DNA from: Siphonodentalium dalli
Taxonomy: Eukaryota > Mollusca > Scaphopoda > Gadilida > Siphonodentaliidae
Length of the DNA stretch: 64,000 bases
NCBI GenBank assembly: GCA_032622095.1
Contig: CP136061.1
Location: forward strand, 257,828,077 to 257,892,076
Direction of reading: 5' to 3'
A program made the translations under genes and the position numbers. Shown here in pieces: positions 54,446-64,000 of the stretch. The notes below the pieces were generated by a model that did no database searches, was not told the DNA's origin, and saw only the letters and a list, made by a program, of their open reading frames with translations. Each line of letters opens with the position of its first letter. Positions within the stretch are counted from its first letter, which is position 1.

Positions 54446-54530
54446 ATTCATGGTTCCCGAACTTCATAATATTAGAACAGGCTTGTTTCACATCGTTCAT
54501 CAGGTTGGACATCACCAGACCCGCCTCGCA
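53761..54530. repeat. (GA)n low-complexity tract with an embedded 85-bp duplication
   Basis: Purine-rich GA/GAGAGA sequence on the plus strand. A unique 85-bp segment (ATTCATGGTTCCCGAACTTC ... GGACATCACCAGACCC) occurs at about 54150-54230 and again at 54445-54522. Long Ser/Leu minus-strand frames here are low-complexity artefacts. Confidence 0.9.
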
Positions 54531-54655
54531 TTATTAGATATAAATATACTATAATAAATGTGACGGTCATTTTACCATCTATATATACTCAACTGTCTAA
54601 CGTATACGCACACTTAGCCCACCATTGCGCAATATACAACTCAATACTGGGCATG

Positions 54656-54971
54656 TTAAGGCTGAAGAGGTCACTCTCACCAAAAAAAGTGCTGAACGGA
54701 ACACAGGTTTTGAAATCTCGTTCTAAATGACGTTTAGTATTTGTATATGCCATGATTTATGTTAGAGAATAACTGTTTACGTTCCAATGAACACATTAAA
54801 ATTAACTGAAAACAAACAAACAAACTGCTGATGGGCGCCAGACTTTCAGAAAGACAGTTATAGTAACTGTGTTAGAGCCGATCACAAACCCTGTGTACCA
54901 TTCAGCACATTTTGAGACCCTGTATACCCTTCAGCATTTTTTTGTGAGAGTGACCCCTTCAGCCATATTAA
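54656..54971. mobile_element. MITE with TTAA-flanked inverted repeats
   Basis: Left TTAA + GGCTGAAGAGGTCACTCTCA and right TGAGAGTGACCCCTTCAGCC + ATA + TTAA form termini of about 40 bp that continue with CCAAAAAAAGTGCTGA / TCAGCATTTTTTTGTG. The TTAA flanks suggest a second piggyBac-type family. The interior is non-coding. Confidence 0.65.
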
Positions 54972-56212
54972 GGGCACAGTATCGGATAGGTGTAACCCAA
55001 TAATCCCGATATACAACGTGTGTTTTGACTGAAATTGACTCTACGGTTGATGACACAATGTGCTGATGTGATAGTAACACTTTCATGTATGTTTGATAAT
55101 CACGGTGTGGAAATCACGTGGTTTTAAGGTCGCTATGTAGCACGCATTCAAAATGGCAGAGGCGAGTGCAAAGGCACAGAAACATAATATATGAGGAACT
55201 GACACAAAACATAACATTTTGACTGTTACGAGCATATACTGTTTCATTTTAAAAACAAGTTGATACCTTATTTGTTCGGAAATACTCAGTAGTTTTCTAT
55301 AACATTCTGACAAAAGTTGCCAGTCGGAGGTTTGTGGAATATACAGCAATCCATACATCTAGGAGAATCCTTCGACTGACAACTTTGGTCAGAATGTTAG
55401 AGCAAACAACTGTGAGTTTGGACACAAATAAGGTATCAGCTTATTTGAGAAATAATATAGCATATGGTCGTACATGTATCTGCCAAAACACTATGTAATA
55501 TATCATTTTTTCTCGTTTCTGATCGCGTTTGCGATCACCTCGGCCATTTCGAATATCTGATACTCATCAACTCGAAACCACTTGATTCCCCACCGTGATA
55601 AAGTTTTAAGATTTATTACATTCAGTCTGAAATTATCGACGTCCTACGGCATTTTTGAGACAACACATCGTGTCAGCTGATATGAAGCATTTTATTCGTC
55701 AAATTGTGTGGGATCTCTAGTTATCGTCCAATCAACAGGCCATCAAAGGCTGAAAAACAATGAACGAAATGGTCAGCATGCCCTACGCGAGGCATTAGGC
55801 AACAGAACAAATAAGACGAACAGCTCTCATATAATATTGCCACTATAGCGGCCTTATTGATAAATCGCTATAATAGATATGTAAGTGGGTATGGTGGTAT
55901 ACTATTGTGATTGACACGTGTGCCTGCGTGTTATTAGCACAACATGTTCCAACATATATATCAAGGATACTGTCATATATTCATGCCAGTAACATTGTTC
56001 AACGTGTCGACCGTGTAACTACTTTAACTGAGTACGACGCAATAAATTCATCCCTAATGGTACGGGAAATAAGCATAAACAGTTAAGACATGGTGGCCTT
56101 ATTGGAAGCCATCTTTGGAAGATAGTACCAACATATGATAACCTGGGAACCAGCAGCGGATTGAATCAAACTGAAATAATATAAACTACATTTTCTATAC
56201 GCTAATGAGTAT
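54972..56212. other. Intergenic, nothing recognised
   Basis: No supported exon. The minus frame at 55083-55358 has no splice or family support. Confidence 0.4.
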
Positions 56213-56440
56213 TGGTGTTTAAACCTGTAGCGTGGTGTTTAAACTAGTAGCTTGGTGTTTAAACATATAGCATGCTGTTAAAACCTGTAGCGTGCTGTTA
56301 AAACATGTAGCGTAGATTTGAAACATGTAGCGTGGTGTTTAAACATGTAGCGTGGTGTTTAAACCGTAGCGTTGTGTTTAAACCTGTAGCGTTGTGTTTA
56401 AACCTGTAACGTTGTGTTGTAATATGTAGCCTGGTGTTTG
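56213..56440 (+). repeat. 20-bp minisatellite
   Basis: About 11 degenerate units of GTAGCGTGGTGTTTAAACAT. Confidence 0.9.
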
Positions 56441-56577
56441 AATGATCCACAGTTTGTGGAAGTTGAATATGGAGGCACGTATATGTGGCTGTGTACTAAA
56501 TCCTATGTATTATGTCCAGGGAGCTAGTTAACCCGTCCATGACTGGAACTTACTGACATTTTTTGCGACAACCCTGT

Positions 56578-56647
56578 GCCAATGCATTCTCTTATATATT
56601 CGAGTCTCCAAATAGGGAGCTTCAAATATATAAGATAATACATTGGC
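56578..56647. repeat. Degenerate copy of the 69-bp palindrome
   Basis: Outer arms are kept (GCCAATGCATTCTCTTATAT / ATATAAGATAATACATTGGC) but the centre is replaced by CGAGTCTCCAAATAGGGAGC. Confidence 0.75.
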
Positions 56648-56794
56648 CATAGATATGGCAAGGAATGTGAGCAGAATAAAACAGGGTCACCATTTTCGTT
56701 TCACGTAGAGGCCCTTGAAACACGTGGAAACGAGTGGAAACAGACATCCCGTGACTATATAGTTTTTAAATGTTTATTCTTAGGTTCTTCTGAG

Positions 56795-57110
56795 ACGATA
56801 TTAAGACTCAGGAGCAATTTTATTTCAAGTTGATTCAGTGGAAACATCACGAACAAACTGGGACAATGGTAACACTATATATTTTTATTAAATATTTTTT
56901 TAATTTTTTTTTCTCTGATACGATGGAAACAGATGAAACAGAGGAAACAAACCATTCCCGAACAATATTAAGACTCGGGAGCAATTTTATTTAGAGTTGA
57001 TTCAGTGGAAACATCACGAAACAAACTGGGACAGTGGTAACACTATATATTTTTATTTAATTTATTTTTTATTTATTTTTCTGATACGATGGAAACAGAG
57101 GAAACAGATT
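56795..57110 (+). repeat. Two-copy direct repeat of about 160 bp
   Basis: AAGACTC.GGAGCAATTTTAT, TTGATTCAGTGGAAACATCA and GTAACACTATATATTTTTAT occur in both copies (from about 56802 and 56968). Confidence 0.85.
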
Positions 57111-57140
57111 GGCCAAACACTATTTACCTTGACCGTGTAA

Positions 57141-57209
57141 GCCATCGCTTTCTCTTACATATGCGTGACTCCCTATGGGACACTCGCATATATCAGATAA
57201 TGCACTGGC
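57141..57209. repeat. Degenerate copy of the 69-bp palindrome
   Basis: Diverged arms (GCCATCGCTTTCTCTTACAT / TATATCAGATAATGCACTGG) around GCGTGACTCCCTATGGGACA. The paired bases are only partly kept. Confidence 0.65.
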
Positions 57210-57291
57210 ATATGATCTTTAATACTGCAGCAGTGCAACTCCAATCATAAAAGGGTTAATACTGCAACTTCTTCATGACGAATATACTCAC

Positions 57292-57407
57292 AAACACATT
57301 TCCCTTTTATCTCCAGGTATCCAGCACAACAAAGCATATCTTCGGGTGGGCACACAGCACCCGGGTTAGGGACGTCTTTCCAATCAATACGATATGTGAC
57401 CACATCC
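57292..57407 (-). CDS. EMI gene 2, EMI exon B (116 bp)
   Basis: Acceptor CATTTTTGAAG|GGATG and donor GTTT|GTGAGT. It carries TYRIDWKDVPNPGAVCPPED and LCCAGY..KGKC, homologous to 45689-45804. Confidence 0.82.
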
Positions 57408-60019
57408 CTTCAAAAATGAGAACCTGTTGTCACTACATGCATGTTAAGCAAACATTAATGACGCTTTCGACAAAGCTATGTAACGATGTGGTAAGACGCG
57501 TTGCTAAAGACTCACATATTTTGTTACATTTTACGAATAAGCAAAAATTCAATCACGTTTTGAAATAATCAGGCCATAGTTTTTTTTAATATGAATGATC
57601 CATTATACACATCTATGGCTAATTGAGTATATATATGCCAGTATAGTCAGACTAATATGATATACAACCACACGTTCATGCAATGGTGTGATGTCATATG
57701 AAAATCAACTTTTAACTTTTTGGTTTTATTAATTGAGATATTTTGGTGCATACGTTCGAAATTATTTCCAAATTTTGTAAAACCGCTCCTGGCCACTGCT
57801 CTCCATCCTAAATTTATGACAAGTGAACGAGGAATCAGGTATCTGTATACGAAATTGGGTCAGTGTTCTATTATTTACCCCATATTGTCATATGCTTTGC
57901 AGATTCCGTCTTTTTTCTCTTCCGTCCATACATTTGGTACCAACTTCACTTAGTGATAAAATGTTATATGACTAATTGGTTTCAGGCAATTTTCTTTCAG
58001 CTTATCCTAATTTGACATATCAAAAAGCCCTCGGGTCGTCAGCCAGCATTTCATTTTGACTTTTTACTGTCGTCCCGGGATGCTAAGTTTGATTTTCGCT
58101 ATCCCTACATGATGTGTTACCTGGTCAAACACCCACTTACCACTTCTTGGTTATCTATGAAACAGTATTGGTAGACTAAATTGATATACAACCACACGTT
58201 CATGCAATGTTGCGATGTCATATAAATTTCAACTGTACATAAAACTACATGGGCATCATCTGTTTAAATAAAACTACCCGAGTACAACTCGCGAATCCAG
58301 TTACACAAGTGTTCCGGATAGTGTGAATGATGTAACCCGGCATATACAGTATATATATATATATCATATTTATGGAGGCATGGACTCGACATGAGTGTTC
58401 ATTGCTTCAAATATGTTTGCTTCAGTGAGCGCGAACAAATTATCATTTCATATGATAGATAAATAAATTGATGTTTTATTGACAAACTGCTACATGTTCA
58501 TAAAGATTAGGCAGTATATAGATTGTGAATACTGGTGTACAACAATATTTGGAATAAGGCACTGTGTCTGGAATGGGCATAAACACAGCCTTGGCTGCAC
58601 ACCCCGAGTCCACAATTTATTTCTCGATTCGGGATGTAGTTGAACATATTAAGTTAAATACATTTATGAAATGCAGTATGTAATGCGAAATGGCCAACTG
58701 TAATTTGGTGCTTTATAAATATTAACCCCCTATATTATTACCTGTATTGGAGGTCATATGTTGGACAGGTGTCTCTTCCGAATGTGCCACATTTAGTATA
58801 CCCGACTACCACCTCCTTGGCAACTGCAGTATGTTGCGATACGATGACACTTACGTGTACATTCGGTGTCGGCTTATCTAGGATACAGCATCTGTGACTG
58901 AAAGAGCCAAGTATGCAATTAAGACAACATAGAGTTATATGATTAACCATTTCTATATTAAATGGATTCTCCCATTCATTTAAAATAGATGTGCATAGGC
59001 ATGGTCTATTATTAATTTGGAGGGATATTAATGTGATAAAAGCAGACAACAGATAAATAAAAGTGACGAAGGAGCCCTATTTGTGGAGGGAAATGATTTC
59101 AGATGGTAGACTTAGCACATATCCTAGGTGGTTTCATAGTTTAGATAATGCAGTGTGTTTTTTGAAAATATTTCCTGTCGAACTGTCTATTGACCTATAT
59201 GAAAAAAAACTGTTTTCATAATTCGAACATATTTCTCATATTGTGAGGGTGAACAGTTGTTGTTATAGTATTATAGCATATATTGGTTATAAGGGATAAT
59301 GATTTGTTTCCGTTAAATTTATAGCTTAAAATTAAGATTTCTTGACAATTCAAGAAGGTGGGGGGGGGGGGGCTTATTATTGATCCAAACATCGTGTTCA
59401 AAATTGTAGTTTGTATGACTTCAACGCGTCTTTCTGCGACATTATTTCGTTAAATTATTTATCGACCTATTTCAATACCGAAAAAACTTGAAAAGCAAAT
59501 ATTATGATGTGCATTTTGGAGCGCAAACCGTCAAGTGGCGGTATACTTATCATGTTGAAATCTTGGTTAGAAAAGATTACGAAACTGAAATTAATACAGT
59601 GGTTCGCTATTATAATAGCGTTATCTTATTGAAAACTAATTAATGATAACTGTTTGTAAATTCAGACACAGTAGTCAGTGAAAAATGGTCGCTTGCACAA
59701 CGAAAATAAAATTAACCAAAAATAACTATCACAGTATAGCGCGAAACCTACATGTACTACACGTACTACAAATGCACAAAAGACAAACGCTGTATCGCTG
59801 TGAGAACAAGGATAATGGTACATAATTTCATGCATATAATGCACGTACTTGTACACGTACATGGGGTGTCGTTTCTTTTACTGATATTAATATATAAATA
59901 AATATTGCGTAAGACAATAATTACTCGTCAGTCAACGCCTCGGATTGCTGATCCCCGGAGAATCCTACGACGATAGCCACCAGCCCTAAGACAGAGAATA
60001 GCACGAAAGTTCCTCTCAT
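57292..60019 (-). CDS. EMI-domain secreted protein gene 2 (three exons, 3' incomplete)
   Basis: Minus-strand exons 59925-60019, 58742-58897 and 57292-57407. Phases 2, 2 and 1 are the same as EMI gene 1, as are the lengths of the last two exons (156 and 116 bp). Exon 1 encodes a signal peptide (MRGTFVLFSVLGLVAIVVGF) and an acidic stub; it is 60 bp shorter than in gene 1. The EMI exons give HRCCILDKPT..VVVGYTKCGTFGRDTCPTYDLQYR and VVTYRIDWKDV..LCCAGYLEIKGKC, so cysteine spacing agrees with gene 1. The first donor (GA|GTAATT) is weaker than the others. It is divergent from the EF-hand gene at 60448, with only 428 bp between the start codons. Exons beyond 57292 were not found. Confidence 0.78.
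57408..58741 (-). other. Intron of EMI gene 2
   Basis: AT-rich, with a duplicated short block (TATACAACCACACGTTCATG at about 57661 and 58182). No other feature recognised. Confidence 0.6.
58742..58897 (-). CDS. EMI gene 2, EMI exon A (156 bp)
   Basis: Acceptor GGCTCTTTCAG|TCACAG and donor TACAG|GTAATA. Homologous to 47233-47388 and of equal length and phase. Confidence 0.82.
59925..60019 (-). CDS. EMI gene 2, exon 1 (signal peptide)
   Basis: ATG at 60019, hydrophobic signal peptide, then GDQQSEALTDE-like residues. Donor GACGA|GTAATT, phase 2, matching the next exon. Confidence 0.75.
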
Positions 60020-60447
60020 TTCAAGAAATATATATTAAAAATAATATGAGTTTTCTCGCCAACACAGAGTGCGCAACTCTATTTTGAATGAACTACCCTG
60101 GTGTGACGAGATAACGCGTCTTACCCATTCACCTACTGTATATAATATGACCAAGCAAAATTATGATGTAAAAATTGGTTTTAAAGTGGCCTTCTGATGG
60201 ACATTGTTACATTGTTCGATATTCGTTTTCTTCAGATGTAGATGCGATTATGAGTTGCCATGGCGATGGGCCTCTAACAGTCATAATCTGCTTATGAGAT
60301 TTTATCCCTGCAGGACGTTAGAAAAGTCACGTACTATACTGCACAACCCCATGTACAACACATGTTCCGCGATAAGAACACCCGAATACGCTGTCAAGAA
60401 CCGAAGGTGGTCGGAATATTAGTAAGACACTTGTTCGACATGGCGTA
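60020..60447. promoter_or_regulatory. Divergent intergenic region between EMI gene 2 and the EF-hand gene
   Basis: 428 bp separating opposite start codons. TATATAATATGA near 60137 may serve the minus-strand gene. A minimal upstream frame ATG GCG TAA (60440-60448) overlaps the EF-hand ATG as TAATG, which could dampen or couple its translation. Confidence 0.5.
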
Positions 60448-60672
60448 ATGAAAAGTAAGAAAGGTAAAGACGAGAAGTGGCTTGGTGCCCCGCGTTGGCT
60501 AACGACGGCCCCTGTTATTATAGGAACTATTGCTGTGACCGTCGGAGTAGTGGTAGTTCTCTTTGGGTTTGAGCGGAAAGACCAGCATGACTTGTTCCAG
60601 AAATGCGATTCAAATAGCGATGGCGTGCTCGATCGCGAGGAGTTCGGTGTATGTAGCCGTGTTCTCTCCAAG
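60448..60672 (+). CDS. EF-hand gene, exon 1
   Basis: Start codon, membrane segment (about residues 20-41) and EF-hand (about 48-65) in one 225-bp exon ending in a consensus donor. Confidence 0.75.
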
Positions 60673-63168
60673 GTATGGTTTAAACAAATTTATTGCAAAT
60701 AAGTATATTACAATACAAATTGGAATTGGGATGGGGGACAAGTGTGATTCAATTTTTATATTATTTTTATAACTGATAAAAAATATTATGTTAATTATAA
60801 TATAATTATGATATTTGATTTAAGAATTGGTGTTGAGAATGCATGTCCGCATTATTTAATTACCCTTATGGAGCTTCTCACAGACGTGAGCAGACCACAC
60901 TCAGCTATACAAGCTGCCACCTGTATGGGGCTCCCTACAGGGTTTTTTATTCATTTTGTTTTAATTTTTTCTTACATTTTTTAGCAGTTATAAAAATAAT
61001 ATAAATATTGTTAGGCCAATGCATTCTCTTATATATGCGAGGCGACCTATGGTCGACTCGCATATATAAGAGAATGCATTGGCACAGGGTATGACTCTAT
61101 GTTATTCTCATTAAATAATAATATCCCAATTGCCTTTATACCACTGATAATAATTTGGGTTGTCAACACAATAACATAATAAGGTAGAACATAATGTATA
61201 ATATATTTACAAGTGTACACATATCATTGTAAATAATGTGTAGATAATGTGTATTATCACCACCCCCCACGAAGTTCTTCTGATTACAATTACAATTTAG
61301 CTTTCATTAATTAGATACCTCCATGTGCATGGTTTTTCAATTTGAATTTTGAGGCGAAGGTCTTAATATAACTTTATCCAATTTTACTCTTGTATTGTAT
61401 CTCGTCAGTATTTTTTTTTACAGCTTTAACGATATCTTCGTTTTCACAATTTTAAAGAGTGGAAAGCATTTTCGACAGTGTCCACACCTGTATATAGCAA
61501 CCTCGCCAAGGTATGACGGTTTAATTTAATTTACAGGTACACAAGGCCTTCGGGTTGGGTTCATTTTAAATAAGATAACACTCTTTTATAGCAGCCTGTA
61601 AAACAACTACATGTACATGTATCATCAACATTTTAAAATAGACCGATTTGTCGACTTCGTTATAATTTTTATTAGTAATACATGTACATGTAACTCTCCA
61701 ATAACGAAATTTCACATATCGTAACATACATGTATGCTGTGTTAACGTTGTTGTTGAGGCAATACAGATCGATCTACGTCCAATTAGTCCAATAAGATAC
61801 TAATAAGTTTAATCAGAACTTGACGTTAGAAAAGGTCAAAGCATTGAACAATATCATGGTAATACTATTTGGACTGAAACATTTGAAATTAATACGCGAT
61901 TAAGAATGTTTTGTTGATAAATCACTGTAACGGTTAATATCCGATTAAGAGTGTTTGTTGATAAATCACTGTAACAGTTTTGCTTCAGCATGCGACATTT
62001 CGTTATTTGCTAAGCGCGACATGTACAAAAACAATAATATGAATCGTACGTGACACGTAGTGGAGCATCCACAATGCTGTGCCTCAAATTTGCCTTTTAT
62101 CAGTGACACAGCGCTAAGAATAATTTATGTAACACCACGCAGTGATCACGACGGAAATGCATGACATGCCAACTTGACAAGATGTGTCGTGGATTGTGCA
62201 ATCTTGTCTGGATTCTGGCCACAAATCCAAAATGACGTCCCAAACCGTATCATGACGTCTTTATTTTTCGTTTTCATTAAGCTGACCAAAGAAATTGGTC
62301 TAGTTGAAATTAATAAACCTAAATCACATGTGAATTCTTCGTAAGTTGTGAATTAGTTACTTTCATTTTCATCGCGATGCTTCATTCCTAATTCCGCGTT
62401 TTTTTTTTGCAATATCCACACTGTTGCTAACCGGAAGTCACGTGATAATTTCTCATAAATTCCATATCCGCGATCTAAAAAATCAGTGATGGCTATAGAA
62501 AAAAATATATGACGTCATTCACATGCCTTAGGTATAAGCATCCTTGGTGGTTGCTAATATACATGTATGACGTCATTCACCTGCCTTAGGTATAAGCACC
62601 CTTGGTGGTTGCTACTAAACGATCTAAATTACACGAGTATGCACCCGGTGTGATTTAACCAGCCGGTTGGTAACATGGCTCGGTACGGATACTGGGTACA
62701 GACCCCTCCCCGAACGTCCAATTCGAATCTTTCAATCACATCTTCAAATCTCTAACTTTCGGAAGAGACCGAACAAATTCCCCTTACATGAAATGTAAGA
62801 AATTGGATTCACATTTAGTATATGTTGTATTTAAACACAAAATTAATATCACTGTATATCCAAGGCTTTTGGGTCTTTATACTTTATTAGGGCCGGACAC
62901 TGCGTCGGCTTCTAGGTACATACAAGTAGAATCCCCTGCTATAGACTTATTCTTACAATATGCGTACATGTAGGTGTATACTCGTTTAATTGACGTTACC
63001 ATTCATCATCAGAGTTGCAAAACAACCGCCAGTCAAGAGTTTGGAGACGACATCGGATCAGCGACGGATCCAGAGATACTGCGTGTAGAACCATTCTTTG
63101 AAAGGCTGTTATTTGAGACAATGCAGACCGGTAAAGAAGGAGGAATATACGGGATATCATCATCTGTC
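60448..63168 (+). CDS. Single-pass membrane protein with EF-hand (two exons seen, partial)
   Basis: Exon 1 (60448-60672, 75 codons, donor CCAAG|GTATGG, phase 0) encodes a basic N-terminus (MKSKKGKDEKW), a membrane segment (APVIIGTIAVTVGVVVVLFG) and one canonical EF-hand loop, DSNSDGVLDREE, with Asp/Asn/Asp/Asp and Glu at positions 1, 3, 5, 9 and 12, so it should bind calcium. The positive N-terminus suggests type II topology with the EF-hand outside the cytosol or in a lumen. A second in-phase exon at 63013-63168 (acceptor TCATCATCAG, donor TGTC|GTGAGT) is acidic. The gene continues beyond 63168. No family is named; further exons in the 2.3-kb intron are possible. Confidence 0.65.
60870..61089 (+). 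mobile_element. Palindrome-bearing MITE, second subfamily
   Basis: Matches 12351-12577: GAGCAGACCACACTC, GGGGCTCCCTACAGGGT, AT-rich linker, then the palindrome at 61015-61083 and CACAGGGTA. It is flanked by TA on both sides (TTACCCT.. / ..AGGGTA). It lies in an intron of the EF-hand gene. Confidence 0.75.
61090..63012 (+). other. Intron of the EF-hand gene
   Basis: Contains a duplicated block GATAAATCACTGTAAC.GTT (about 61915-61980), a 58-bp tandem duplication (62511-62616) and many ACATGTA words. An exon-like segment at 61422-61510 is out of phase. Confidence 0.5.
62511..62616 (+). repeat. 58-bp tandem duplication containing TGACGTCA
   Basis: TGACGTCATTCAC.TGCCTTA then GGTATAAGCA.CCTTGGTGGT occurs twice, offset 58 bp. 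TGACGTCA is a CRE-type palindrome. Confidence 0.9.
63013..63168 (+). CDS. EF-hand gene, putative later exon
   Basis: A 156-bp exon, phase 0 at both ends, encoding an acidic stretch (TTASQEFGDDIGSATDPEIL, then VEPFFERLLFETMQTG). Assigned to the gene by strand and phase only. Confidence 0.55.
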
Positions 63169-63898
63169 GTGAGTTCAAGATTGAGTTACGTTCGTCTTTG
63201 AGTCATTATAACTTGTATTATTTCAAAGAAATATAATAAAACATGCGAGCATCACTGAAAAACCTGAACAATTGCATGTGGAATTAATAAAAACACTATT
63301 ATAAAGACTATTCAGTGAGAATGATTTCTGAATTGTTACTTAAGAATTTAATGTAATTTGAGTGTTTTTTTTAAGGTATAGATATAGTGCTGAGGCCATT
63401 TGGCAGAATGTGTAAACCACGTAGTCACATCTACATACCCCTCAATAAATCACACTCAAACTACTTTCATTTCTTATATATCAATTTATTCAATATAATA
63501 TTAATAACTCTGGCCATAATAATACATTACATGCAGAGATAATATATATATGACATAATTACATTAATACATATAAAGCATATCATTAATCTCTGTTATA
63601 TACATCAGTTATATAATATTTATAAATATCAAGTATAAATATTTAATTGTAATAATCAAATAATATATTACTGACAAGTATCCGTGGATATATTTACTCA
63701 TACACATGTGTACACGCGCGTATATATTGGTATACCTTATTCCTTATTAATTTTGATGAACTCAGCTACTTTTTGTTTCTGAAATGTCTGCAGTTTGGAT
63801 ATTATACCGCGCCCATCACTGTATGTTAGCCCAAATACTTTACCTACATGTACAAATTATCGATACATAGAGGATATCTAGTGTCTTGAGTGGATACC
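63169..63898. other. AT-rich, nothing recognised
   Basis: Mostly A/T with ATATAT stretches. No exon seen. Confidence 0.4.
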
Positions 63899-64000
63899 GA
63901 AAAATATGTCATGAGTGAGCGAGACAAATGTTTATTTTCGCGAGCGGCTTGCCGCGAGCGAAAATAAACATTTGTCTCGGTCACGAATGACATATTTTTC
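63899..64000. repeat. Palindrome of about 100 bp at the window end
   Basis: GAAAAATATGTCAT..GAGACAAATGTTTATTTTCG and its complement CGAAAATAAACATTTGTCTC..ATGACATATTTTTC form arms of about 49 bp around a CTTG loop near 63950. The element may extend beyond the window. Confidence 0.85.

Noticed and set aside
53750-54515. 233- and 112-codon Ser/Leu-rich minus-strand frames
   Set aside because: Translation of a (GA)n low-complexity tract.
61422-61510. Possible middle exon of the EF-hand gene
   Set aside because: It has a good acceptor and donor but puts a stop as the second codon in the required phase.

Overview
The window looks like AT-rich nuclear DNA from an invertebrate animal. It has short exons with GT..AG borders, long introns, many small transposon-derived repeats, microsatellites and G or C homopolymer runs. 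A marine lophotrochozoan, perhaps a mollusc, fits the frequent ACATGTA words and the repeat mix, but this is an inference and nothing in the sequence fixes the species. No tRNA, rRNA or CRISPR was recognised.

Layout. Positions 1-19107 contain no gene I can support. They hold decayed interspersed repeats, a 427-bp foldback element, a 121-bp tandem array, a 167-bp hairpin and a mariner-like MITE. Positions 19108-34754 are one 15.6-kb LTR retroelement with identical 455-bp LTRs and a 4-bp target duplication. Its order is leader with a 30-bp tandem repeat, a small pre-gag ORF, gag, a Ty3/gypsy-type pol, a 4-kb interval, and an env-like gene of the gypsy/baculovirus-F type. The interval carries two ANTISENSE reading frames that are paralogues of each other, and each has its own TATA box. 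This element is the most interesting object in the window. Positions 36254-37273 hold a Penelope-like reverse transcriptase relic. Positions 37274-45688 are satellites and MITEs.

The last 20 kb hold host genes. Two paralogous secreted EMI-domain genes lie on the minus strand (exons 52118-45689 and 60019-57292). Their 156-bp and 116-bp EMI exons have identical lengths and intron phases. A plus-strand gene for a single-pass membrane protein with an EF-hand starts at 60448, divergent from the second EMI gene.

A 69-bp near-perfect palindrome recurs at least 12 times, plus degenerate and half copies. It is usually paired inside roughly 400-bp elements bounded by TTAA + CCCTTTACCCAACA inverted repeats, which is the layout of non-autonomous piggyBac-like MITEs.

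How the retroelement parts probably work together: full-length RNA gives Gag and, through a classic TTTAAAC slip site or ATGA re-initiation, Pol. A leader splice donor (20344) joined to an acceptor just before the env signal peptide (31107) would give env mRNA. The two antisense frames would be transcribed from internal promoters inside the env intron. Pol is broken by one extra T near the end of the integrase core, so this copy may be inactive despite its youth.
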